In this document: in pieces, positions 57,028-64,000 of the stretch
How the letters are laid out: every line of letters starts with the position of its first letter
Numbering within the stretch: position 1 is the stretch's first letter
NCBI GenBank assembly: GCA_016865505.2
Contig: AP025252.1
Coordinates: 5,850,137-5,914,136, forward strand
Length of the DNA stretch: 64,000 bases
Direction of reading: 5' to 3'
Source of the DNA: Bryobacterales bacterium F-183
GTDB taxonomy: Bacteria; Acidobacteriota; Terriglobia; Bryobacterales; Bryobacteraceae
Translations under genes and position numbers: made by a program
The notes under the pieces: model-generated
What the model saw: only the letters and a program-made list of their open reading frames with translations
What the model was told of the DNA's origin: nothing
Databases searched by the model: none

Positions 57028-57657
57028 TCAAACGGCCGCCTTATGACGGCGCAGTAATCTTCCCAGTTCCGCACGGCCGCGATTGAGGCGGCTCTTCACG
57101 GTTCCTTCGGGCACCCCAAGGATGTCCGCAATCTCCTTATATTCCAATTCTTCGAGGTCACGCAGGATCACGGTCTCGCGCAACTCGGGGGACAATTTCT
57201 GTAACGCGTGCTGCAATAACTCGCTCGCTTCGCGCCCGGCCAGCAGACCGTCGGTGCGAGCCGACATCGCCGTTTTCTCTTCGAGCATCGGCAACTGGCC
57301 TTCGATGGACTCGGTCGCGCGGTCGGACTTGGTACGGCGGTAATGATCGATCAGCAGGTTGCGGGTAAGGCGCGTAAGCCACACACCCAGTGAGCCTTCG
57401 CCCGCGCGGAAGCTCCGCAGCGAACGGAAGATCCGGAGGAAAACTTCCTGGGAAAGGTCCTGCGCTTCGCCATCATTGCCGGTGAACCGGTAGCAGATGG
57501 CGTACACGCGGCGGGAATGCGTCTTGATGAGCTCTTCCCAGGCCGGCGCATCGCCTGCCAGGCATCTCTCGACGAGTTGGAGTTCCGCGTCCAAATGGCC
57601 TCTAACCGGTATGGGCTGAGCCCACACCAGACTTTCGTTGATTGCCACCGTCGCCAT
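57028..57657 (-). CDS. ECF-type RNA polymerase sigma factor
   Basis: The protein has 209 residues. Region 2 is seen in 'AICYRFTGNDGEAQDLSQEV' and 'RSFRAGEGSLGVWLTRLTRN'; region 4 is 'LSPELRETVILRDLEELEYK' with 'EIADILGVPEGTVKSRLNRG'. It is the first gene of a five-gene operon that ends with a DUF4097 protein, so it probably directs an envelope-related regulon including its own operon. Paired GGGT/ACCC inverted repeats lie just upstream of its start. Confidence 0.94.
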   Translation of the reverse strand: MATVAINESLVWAQPIPVRGHLDAELQLVERCLAGDAPAWEELIKTHSRRVYAICYRFTGNDGEAQDLSQEVFLRIFRSLRSFRAGEGSLGVWLTRLTRNLLIDHYRRTKSDRATESIEGQLPMLEEKTAMSARTDGLLAGREASELLQHALQKLSPELRETVILRDLEELEYKEIADILGVPEGTVKSRLNRGRAELGRLLRRHKAAV

Positions 57658-57682
57658 AACTCGTTTCGTTCCTTAGGTCTTC

Positions 57683-57720
57683 GGGTTTTTCACCCTTTTT
57701 CTGCCGGGTGTTTATCACCC
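57683..57720. promoter_or_regulatory. Two GGGT(G)-N5-(C)ACCC inverted repeats upstream of the sigma operon
   Basis: GGGT-N5-ACCC (57683-57695) and GGGTG-N5-CACCC (57706-57720) lie 26-63 nt upstream of the sigma-factor ATG. Their equal 5-nt spacers and ~24-bp centre spacing suggest either a repeated operator or two leader hairpins. The remaining ~170 nt to the permease gene shows nothing else I can name. Confidence 0.4.
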
Positions 57721-57894
57721 TTCAGCAATGAGAACGAAATCTGGAGTCGAGAAGTTCGGTGTTTTTGCGAAAGCCCTTTCCCTTTGAGTAAGTTCCCTTA
57801 TTCTAGCGATGGCTAGCGGTGAACGGCTATTGGGAATCGACGAAAGGCGAATGGACGCCGATGAATCGCGTGGGAAAACCGGAGGACAGCGGAT

Positions 57895-60378
57895 TTAGTC
57901 GTTACGTAATGCGCCAAGTGGATCCATGCGGGACGCGCGCAGCGACGGCACCAGGGCCGCCAACACCGCCGAAAACAGCAGGATCGAGATGGAGGCGCCC
58001 AAAACCAGCGGATCCGCCGGCGTCAGACCGTACAACTGCGTCTGCACCAGCCGTCCCGCACCCCATACGGCAGGCATCCCCGCCGCCACCCCGATGAGGG
58101 ACATCGCAAGGGACTCCAGCAGCACCATGCGTACCACCGTCGCAGGCGTCGCGCCCAACGCCATGCGTACGCCGATTTCTGCCGTCCGGCGCGCCACAGA
58201 GTACGCGAGTACGCCATAAATGCCGACGGCTGCCAGGGTGAGCGCCAGGACACCGAACCAGAAGGCGAGCTTGGCGAGCATCCGCTCCTGGGTCAGCGAC
58301 CGGCGAAACAGTTCGCCCATCGTGGTGATCTCGGTGATCGCCAGATTCGGGTTCTCCTGCCGAAGCAGATTGCGAACCTGCGGAATGAGCGACTCCGGCT
58401 GAACCCCAGCAGCCGCGCGCACCAGTAAATCGCTGTAACCGTCCTGCTGTTGCGCGTTGTACTGGAAGATCATGCCGCCAAACGTCTCGCGCGGATTCTC
58501 GATCTTCGCGTCCGACACAATTCCAATAATTCGATGCGCGGAGCTGCTTTCGCGCGACAGATACACGAGCTGTCCAACGGCGTTCCCCGCGGGGTACAGG
58601 CGCTTGGCAGCCGTCTCGCTGAGCACCACTACGCGCTCAGCCTGCGGCGAGTCAAAACTGCTGAACAAGCGCCCGGCCAGCAGGCGCATCCCGGTCACCT
58701 CGAAGTACCGCAGCCCGACGCGATTCCCGTCGTAGCGTTGCGTGTTGCTATTCCGGTCCCGCGGTACGCCTTGGGGCCATGCGGGAGCGCCCCAGCGTCC
58801 GGCGTCGTAATGCACCATTGTGTAGCTCGCCGCGGCGACCCCCGGCAGAGTATTCAGCTTGGCTTCAATCCGCTCGCTCTGGCGCAGCTGTTCCGATTCG
58901 GGAAGCCCAGTGGCGTTCGAGTCGAGACCCACAAACAGCGTACTCTGCGTGTCGAACCCGGGGTTGGTCTGCTCCAGCCGTTGCAGGGTCTGGAAGAACC
59001 AGCCGGCTCCCGCAGTCAACACCAGCGCCAGCGCCACCTGCGCCACTACCAGCATCCGGCCGGACAGCGAGTTCGCGTTGGCCACCGTACCCTTGCCCTC
59101 CGCCTGCAGCGACGCGGGGGTACGGCTCAGGCGCAGCGCGGGCCACCAGCCAAACAGCAGCCCAGTTACCAGACACAGCGCGACGTGGAAGCCCAGCACC
59201 AAGGGCTGCAACCCGACGTCCAACTGTACGCCGCGGGGATCGCTGGACACCAGCGACACCAGGTACGGCGCGGCCCAAACGGCTAGCACGAGTCCGAGTA
59301 CACCGCCCAGGCACGACAGCACGACACTTTCCGTCAAAAGCTGTGCGATGAGGCGGCCGCGAGTGGCCCCCAACGCGATCCGGACCGAGGCTTCCCGCTG
59401 CCGCGCCGACACACGGGCCAGCAGCAGGTTCGCGATGTTGGCCGACGCGATCAACAGGATCAGCCCGACCATCGCCAGCAGAATATGCAAAGGTTCGGAG
59501 TACTGGCGGCGCAGCAGGGACGTTCCGCGGGAGGCTTCGTTCAGCTCCGCCTTGGCGCGCGGGATCGCCGCAATGCGCTCCGGCGAGGTACCGGCGACGC
59601 GCTCCAGCCACTGCCGGTAAATGACATCCACCTGGGGCTGTGCGCTGCCGATCGTTACCCCGGGGGCGAGCCTTGCGATCAACCACAGGGACTGCGCCAG
59701 CGCGTCCCGGCTATTGCCGGTCCAGGGCTGCAACTGGGCCTGGGATTCGAGCGGTGTCCAAAAGTCCGGCGATTCGCCCACTACCGTACCCGCAAAGCCT
59801 CGGGAGGCGACGCCGGTGATCGTGTACGCCTGTCCATTGATCGCTACCGAGCGGCCAACGACATTGGGGTCGCCGGCAAAGCGGCGTTGCCAGTAGGCAT
59901 AGCTCATCACCGCTTCGTTGGCGGTCTTGCCTCCCGTGAAGAAGCGGCCGGCGGCAGGACGGATGCCGAGCAACGGGAAGTAGCTGTCGGACACGATGCG
60001 GATCTGCATCGGTTCCAGTGCGGCGTTGGACGTAAAGCGGCCATGCGCTTCCGCGGTGAGGCTGGCGATGGCTGCCGTACCCGAAAAAATCTTTTGCGTG
60101 GCGTTGAGATGATCGAAAAAATCGCGGGAATACAGGACCGAGCGGCCGTTCGGGAAGCCCCCGAACAAACCCGCACCGCGCGTATCGCCGAACACCACCA
60201 GTTCCTGTGGTTTTTCCACCGGAAGCGTTCGGAACACCAGGGCGTCCAGCACGCTGAAGATTGCCGTATTGGCACCGGTACCCAAGGCGAGCGACACCAG
60301 TGCAACGAGTGTAAAGCCGGGGTTGGAGGCGAGGGTGCGAAGGGAAACGCGGAGGTCCTGGAACAGCATGGCACCCAA
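57895..60378 (-). CDS. MacB/FtsX-type permease, acidobacterial duplicated orphan permease (ADOP) family
   Basis: The protein has 827 residues and is built of two MacB_PCD-FtsX halves. It has the N-terminal 'LRVSLRTLASNPGFTLVALV', periplasmic 'AAGRFFTGG', a first TM group around residues 290-430, and a second copy ending in 'VYGVLAYSVARRTAEIGVRM' (its first residue is Ile in the protein) and 'RMDPLGALRND'. No ABC ATPase gene is adjacent, which fits the 'orphan' permeases expanded in Acidobacteriota. Its function is unknown; MacB-like mechanotransmission without its own ATPase is possible. The true start may be the internal Met at codon 4. Confidence 0.9.
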   Translation of the reverse strand: MGAMLFQDLRVSLRTLASNPGFTLVALVSLALGTGANTAIFSVLDALVFRTLPVEKPQELVVFGDTRGAGLFGGFPNGRSVLYSRDFFDHLNATQKIFSGTAAIASLTAEAHGRFTSNAALEPMQIRIVSDSYFPLLGIRPAAGRFFTGGKTANEAVMSYAYWQRRFAGDPNVVGRSVAINGQAYTITGVASRGFAGTVVGESPDFWTPLESQAQLQPWTGNSRDALAQSLWLIARLAPGVTIGSAQPQVDVIYRQWLERVAGTSPERIAAIPRAKAELNEASRGTSLLRRQYSEPLHILLAMVGLILLIASANIANLLLARVSARQREASVRIALGATRGRLIAQLLTESVVLSCLGGVLGLVLAVWAAPYLVSLVSSDPRGVQLDVGLQPLVLGFHVALCLVTGLLFGWWPALRLSRTPASLQAEGKGTVANANSLSGRMLVVAQVALALVLTAGAGWFFQTLQRLEQTNPGFDTQSTLFVGLDSNATGLPESEQLRQSERIEAKLNTLPGVAAASYTMVHYDAGRWGAPAWPQGVPRDRNSNTQRYDGNRVGLRYFEVTGMRLLAGRLFSSFDSPQAERVVVLSETAAKRLYPAGNAVGQLVYLSRESSSAHRIIGIVSDAKIENPRETFGGMIFQYNAQQQDGYSDLLVRAAAGVQPESLIPQVRNLLRQENPNLAITEITTMGELFRRSLTQERMLAKLAFWFGVLALTLAAVGIYGVLAYSVARRTAEIGVRMALGATPATVVRMVLLESLAMSLIGVAAGMPAVWGAGRLVQTQLYGLTPADPLVLGASISILLFSAVLAALVPSLRASRMDPLGALRND

Positions 60379-60478
60379 TCTGGTTGCAGACGGCGTGCCA
60401 TGCCAGAAGCTACTGTATTTGCAAGAGTTAGAAGACGCTACGAAATCACGGAGTGTCCGATTCCGGGACGCCGAAGTC

Positions 60479-60955
60479 TCAGTAACAAGGCATCGAGTGG
60501 TTGCGGAACGCCGTGTAGTACAGGAATCCCGAAGTGCTGCCCATCATGAACGCCAATGGCTTTTCGAGCTTCGGGAACTTGCGCTTGAACATGTGAGTCA
60601 TCAACAATCCCGCGGAGGTCAGGCCGACCTTGATCACCGTGCCCTTGGCATAGAAGCGGCCGTCGGCGGAACGCAGGAGTGGGTTCGCCTCCGCGCATCC
60701 CCAGGACGATGAGATGTCCGCTGCCATACCGCCCAACAATGCCAACTGCGACGCGCGATACGGCGTCAACCAGCGCTGCTTTTCCTTGAACTGCTCGGCG
60801 TTGATGTTCGACGACGAGGGCGACGAGAATGAATCCAACCCATTTTCGAGGCGCGTATAGCTCGGCGTGCAGACGTCCTGTCCGTCCAACTTCAGGCACG
60901 ATGCCTGGGCGGCTCCGACGGCGGCAATCAGAAGTAACGTGGTTCTCAGTAGCAT
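60479..60955 (-). CDS. Secreted or membrane protein, 158 aa (possibly DUF5658-like)
   Basis: The protein has 158 residues with a Sec signal ('LLRTTLLLIAAVGAAQAS'). A short Cys-containing segment follows ('CLKLDGQDVCTPS'). The C-terminal half has three probable helices, including 'ASQLALLGGMAADISSSWGC' and 'VIKVGLTSAGLLMTHMF'. 'EANPLL' is reminiscent of DUF5658-like membrane proteins, but I am not certain. It is monocistronic and divergent from threonine aldolase. Confidence 0.6.
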   Translation of the reverse strand: MLLRTTLLLIAAVGAAQASCLKLDGQDVCTPSYTRLENGLDSFSSPSSSNINAEQFKEKQRWLTPYRASQLALLGGMAADISSSWGCAEANPLLRSADGRFYAKGTVIKVGLTSAGLLMTHMFKRKFPKLEKPLAFMMGSTSGFLYYTAFRNHSMPCY

Positions 60956-61056
60956 GCCCTAGCGTGCCAACTAGGACTACTGGTATTCATCGATCCCGGG
61001 GCCTGTAACGTACTGGAAGATAGCCTCGTACGGGGTATGGGTATATTTGTAGAAAT

Positions 61057-62085
61057 ATGATCGACTTACGCAGTGATACCGTCACCAAACCGACCGAGGC
61101 GATGCGCCGCGCCATGGCGAACGCCGAAGTCGGCGATGACGTGTACGGCGAAGATCCCACCATGAACCGCCTGGAAGCGCGTGCGGCGGAGGTCTTTGGC
61201 AAAGAGGCGGCAGTGTGGACCCCCACCGGTTCGATGGCCAACACCCTGGGCCTGAAGGTAAACACCAATCACGGCGAAGAGATCATCTGCGAGGCCCGCG
61301 CCCACATTCAGGACTGGGAGTTTTCCATGGCCGGATGGTTCTGCGGCTGCCTGCTACGCACCATTGAAACGGACGACGGCATCCTGACCTGGGACAAGAT
61401 TGAGGCCAAACTCCGGCCGGACGGTCCGCACTGTGCGCCGACCACCTTGGTGGAACTCGAAAACACCCACAACATGCACGGCGGTACGGTGTACCCCGTG
61501 TCGACCATCGGGCGCATCTGCGACGAGGCCCACGACCGTGGACTGAAGGTCCACTTGGACGGCGCGCGTATCTTCAACGCGGCGACTGCTTTGGATGTAC
61601 CGGTTGCCGAAATCGTAGAGAAGGTGGATACGGTGAACGTTTGCCTGTCCAAGGGTTTGGGTGCCCCAGCCGGTTCCCTGTTGATCGGCAACGCGAACAC
61701 GATCACCCGCGCCCGCAAGATGCGCAAACGGCTCGGCGGCGGCATGCGCCAAGTGGGCATCCTGGCGGCGGCCGGTTTGATTGCTCTCGACGAGATGCCC
61801 GCGCTTCTATCCGCCGATCACGCCAATGCACGGCTCATCGCGGAACGTGTGGCGGAGATACCCGGCGTCTCGATCGACGTCGATAAGGTGATGACCAACA
61901 TCGTGATCTTCGACATCGCCAGGACGGGCAAGGACGCAACGGCCGTCAGCGCGGAACTCAAGCGGCGTGGCGTAATCATCAATGGCGTGGGAGGTACGCG
62001 GATGCGCGCGGTGACACACTACGACGTCAGCCGTGCCGATTGCGAAGAGGCCTGCGCGATTCTGTCGGACGTGTTGTCGAACTAG
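61057..62085 (+). CDS. ltaE: Low-specificity L-threonine aldolase
   Basis: The protein has 342 residues. It opens with the typical 'MIDLRSDTVTKPTEAMRRAM' and 'AEVGDDVYGEDPT'. The Asp that pairs with PLP is in 'KVHLDGARIFNAA' and the PLP Lys in 'NVCLSKGLGAPAGSLL'. It splits L-threonine or allo-threonine into glycine and acetaldehyde. Its TAG stop is shared as a CTAG palindrome with the convergent gene. Confidence 0.95.
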   Translation: MIDLRSDTVTKPTEAMRRAMANAEVGDDVYGEDPTMNRLEARAAEVFGKEAAVWTPTGSMANTLGLKVNTNHGEEIICEARAHIQDWEFSMAGWFCGCLLRTIETDDGILTWDKIEAKLRPDGPHCAPTTLVELENTHNMHGGTVYPVSTIGRICDEAHDRGLKVHLDGARIFNAATALDVPVAEIVEKVDTVNVCLSKGLGAPAGSLLIGNANTITRARKMRKRLGGGMRQVGILAAAGLIALDEMPALLSADHANARLIAERVAEIPGVSIDVDKVMTNIVIFDIARTGKDATAVSAELKRRGVIINGVGGTRMRAVTHYDVSRADCEEACAILSDVLSN

Positions 62086-63161
62086 ACCCCGGCGTACTCG
62101 GGGTTCGCCACCTGGATTTCGAGCGGTGGCAGTTCCCGGCGGCCCAGCGTCACCGCCATCAGATGCGTACCCGGCACAACGCCATCCGGCATCTGGAACC
62201 GGATCTCGTAACGCCGCAAGGTCGCGTCCACGCAGCGGTTTTCGTACCCCCAGGCGGGCTTGCCGTCGATCCTGGCAGAGAAGTGATCGGGGTTGGCCAG
62301 TTCGTCAATCAGCGCGGAAATCGAGCCGTCCGAATGCCGCGTCACCGAAACCATCCGCGGCACTTCCGGCGGCGGTGGGATCACGCGTAAGGTGCCCGGT
62401 TTGCCCATGCGCTCACCCATCCAAAAGGCTTCCACCGGCAGCAATCCGGTTTGTTCCAGTTCCGGCATCTGCGCGACGATCTGCCGGATGTCGCGGCTGT
62501 CGCTGGGGCTGATCGACTGCACCCCGGCGCACGCGCCACCCAGGCGGATCTCCAGGTCGAAGATGTCTACCTCGTCCGGCAACCCTTGTACCCAAACGGC
62601 GATCGACGCAAAGCGTCCACGCGACGGCGCGACGGGCAACGTACGCAAGGCATTGGTGACCTTGCGGACGTCAATCGCCGTGATCCCGGCGAGTACACCA
62701 AGCTGTTCGCGCCAGTTCATTTCGCGACGCCGCCACAGCAATCCGGAGGCGCCCACCGGACCCGGACCCGTGTGTACCAAGGCCTGCAACTGATAGCGCC
62801 GCGTGAGATCGACCAGTTCCTGCGGCGCCAGGTAATGCGCGCCGATTTTCATGAGAAACAGCCCGCCCACGCTCAGCATCCGGGACCCTTCCCGAATACA
62901 GCTCACCAACCAATCCCGGTCGTACTCCAGCGCGTTGTAGCGTTCCGCGTCGAGCACCAGGTCAAACCGGTCCAGCGACCCGTCCGGCACCGAGGACAAG
63001 TCCAAACGCCCCCCAGCCCTGACCTTGTTCAGGTCCCGGCTATTGTCCGTATCCCGCGCATTGGGCGCCACACGGAGAACACGGGTTCGCGACGGCGCCT
63101 GCGCCGCGTACAACGCGGCAAGGTGCTCAATGGGCGCTAGGTGCGGATTCGGCTGCAACAT
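62082..63161 (-). CDS. Methyltransferase-like protein with C-terminal beta-domain
   Basis: The protein has 359 residues. The N-terminal ~140 residues resemble a class I methyltransferase without a clear glycine-rich SAM loop: 'RFDLVLDAERYNALEYDRDW' corresponds to the motif after beta4, and 'SRMLSVGGLFLMKIG' to beta5. The C-terminal ~170 residues are beta-rich ('IFDLEIRLGGACAGVQSISP', 'QTGLLPVEAFWMGER'), perhaps an IPT/Ig-like domain. It is divergent from a Wzt-like gene, which suggests a role in surface-polysaccharide assembly. Loss of the SAM-binding loop raises the possibility that it is not an active enzyme. Confidence 0.6.
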   Translation of the reverse strand: MLQPNPHLAPIEHLAALYAAQAPSRTRVLRVAPNARDTDNSRDLNKVRAGGRLDLSSVPDGSLDRFDLVLDAERYNALEYDRDWLVSCIREGSRMLSVGGLFLMKIGAHYLAPQELVDLTRRYQLQALVHTGPGPVGASGLLWRRREMNWREQLGVLAGITAIDVRKVTNALRTLPVAPSRGRFASIAVWVQGLPDEVDIFDLEIRLGGACAGVQSISPSDSRDIRQIVAQMPELEQTGLLPVEAFWMGERMGKPGTLRVIPPPPEVPRMVSVTRHSDGSISALIDELANPDHFSARIDGKPAWGYENRCVDATLRRYEIRFQMPDGVVPGTHLMAVTLGRRELPPLEIQVANPEYAGV

Positions 63162-63233
63162 GGGGTTCTGCGGCTACTGTCTGTAGAAATCGGCCTGCAG
63201 GCGGAAATTCTATAGCCATATGGGTGTAGTTTT

Positions 63234-63250
63234 CGTCGAAATCCGTCGAA
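63234..63250. repeat. Short direct repeat CGTCGAA in a divergent promoter region
   Basis: Two CGTCGAA copies (63234-63240 and 63244-63250) with a 10-bp period lie 24 nt before the Wzt-like gene. The CCATATGG palindrome at 63216-63223 lies beside them. One-helical-turn spacing would suit an activator, but the site is short. Confidence 0.3.
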
Positions 63251-63273
63251 TAGGTAGCTGGAGATACAGCCGC

Positions 63274-64000
63274 ATGTCTATCGAGCTTCGCGACATCACC
63301 TACGGTCCGTTGAAGGGTGTGAGTGCCTGGGCGCCCAAGGGTGCCATTATCGGCGTGGTCGGGGAAAAGGGGTCCGGCACGTCGGACCTGTTGCGGCTGA
63401 TGGCCGGCATCGCGCAACCGGACGCCGGTGAAGTGGTCGGTCCGGGCAATCGCCGCTTTGTCGGCGAAGCAGAGCCCGTCAGCCCCGCTCCCGTGGACCT
63501 GCTGGCCATTGATCATGCCCTGGGCAAGTACGACGCGCTGATCCGCGCCCGTACGTTTGTCGGCCTCGAGCGCCTGCGCAAAGCCGGCGCTACCGTGGTG
63601 ATCACCAGCAACGAAGAGGACATGCTGGAGCGCATCTGCGACGAGATTTGGTGGGTGCATGAAGGCACCGTCGCCGCCAAGGGAGACCCGCGCGACACCT
63701 TGCGCAAGTATCGCGCGCACATCAACAGCAAGTTTCAGTCCTGGAGCGAGAGCCTCAAAACCAAGATCGAGCCCGTAGACCGCCGCGGGGACCAAAAAGC
63801 CGAGGTCAAGCAACTGCAGTTGGTGAACGCCAAAGGCAAGCCCACCTTGGTGTGGCGCAGCGGCGAGGACGTAGGCATCAGCGTTACGGTTGGCTATTCG
63901 GCGCCGGTAGAAAATCCGGTGGTCGGTATTCTAATCCGCACCCGCATCGGCTTTGAGGCGTACGGCACCACCACCGCGCTCGAAGGCACGAAACTGGCGC
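63274..64000 (+). CDS. Wzt-like protein with a degenerate, shortened ABC ATPase domain (cut by window end)
   Basis: The frame is open to the window end (242 residues seen). The N-terminal ~145 residues align with polysaccharide-export ABC ATPases (Wzt), but the P-loop reads 'GEKGSGTSD' (Lys replaced by Thr36). Residues 57-76 replace the ~110 that normally hold the Q-loop, helical subdomain and signature. Walker B reads 'DLLAIDHALG' (Glu to His81), and the H-loop is 'TSNEED' (His to Asn113). After 'GTVAAKGDPRDTLRKY' comes a Wzt C-terminal glycan-binding-like domain ('EVKQLQLVNAKGKP', 'VGILIRTRIGFEAYGTTT'). It should not hydrolyse ATP and may serve as a carbohydrate adaptor. Confidence 0.75.
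   Translation, partial: MSIELRDITYGPLKGVSAWAPKGAIIGVVGEKGSGTSDLLRLMAGIAQPDAGEVVGPGNRRFVGEAEPVSPAPVDLLAIDHALGKYDALIRARTFVGLERLRKAGATVVITSNEEDMLERICDEIWWVHEGTVAAKGDPRDTLRKYRAHINSKFQSWSESLKTKIEPVDRRGDQKAEVKQLQLVNAKGKPTLVWRSGEDVGISVTVGYSAPVENPVVGILIRTRIGFEAYGTTTALEGTKLA

Overview
This 64-kb window is high-GC (roughly 60-63% in lines counted by hand), almost fully coding chromosomal DNA from a Gram-negative-type bacterium. It most likely comes from the Acidobacteriota, probably a Solibacter/Bryobacter-like lineage. The reasons are an 827-residue duplicated MacB/FtsX permease of the 'acidobacterial duplicated orphan permease' type, small secreted 'DKPNFSG.WK.N' proteins, a BlaI/M56 module and an RND-TolC pump. 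The placement is inference from gene content only. No stretch over about 300 bases lacks a gene. I saw no tRNA, rRNA, CRISPR array, transposase or integrase.

Layout. 1-557 is the end of glnD. 554-2246 (-) is a three-gene unit with a lipoprotein and an Ig-like/cell-wall-hydrolase-like protein. 2311-4604 (-) pairs a PLP decarboxylase with a DapA-type aldolase. 4640-7025 (-) holds a NarL-type two-component pair and a degenerate receiver. 7197-12813 (+) is a tripartite RND efflux operon. 12810-14237 has small genes, a nested RNA hairpin and a beta-carbonic anhydrase. 14245-21263 is a LysR regulator divergent from gltB-gltD. 21273-23351 holds an SDR, an esterase and a BON/LysM protein.

23385-30152 is the most unusual part. 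A 4.7-kb cassette (CE4-like deacetylase, hexapeptide acyltransferase, acyl carrier protein, SDR, KAS III) lies between two copies of the 3' end of one ABC-exporter gene. The copies differ only at synonymous sites. The cassette lacks the GTAC enrichment I counted in two native genes (the RND permease and gltB), so I read it as acquired. It may make a short 3-hydroxyacyl group on a carrier protein and transfer it to a de-N-acetylated glycan.

30331-33744 is sdhCAB. 33785-37032 has two tandem paralogues, an OPT transporter and a small protein. 37090-46168 (-) carries lon, metH, a Slt-type lytic transglycosylase and a TPR protein. 46199-48387 (+) is an acyl-CoA carboxylase beta subunit and an AlaX-like editing protein. 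48384-51276 (-) is a BlaI / M56 peptidase / secreted-protein operon whose last two products share an unusual 28-29-residue repeat. 51331-53960 has a membrane protein, a Gfo/Idh/MocA oxidoreductase and a LysR regulator. 53993-57657 (-) is an ECF sigma / anti-sigma / envelope-protein operon. 57895-60955 is the duplicated permease and a small secreted protein. 61057-62085 is threonine aldolase. The window ends with a methyltransferase-like protein divergent from a Wzt-like protein whose ATPase domain has lost its catalytic motifs.

Convergent genes often share stop codons: five of nine convergent junctions are 4-nt overlaps, and three of the other four have hairpins.
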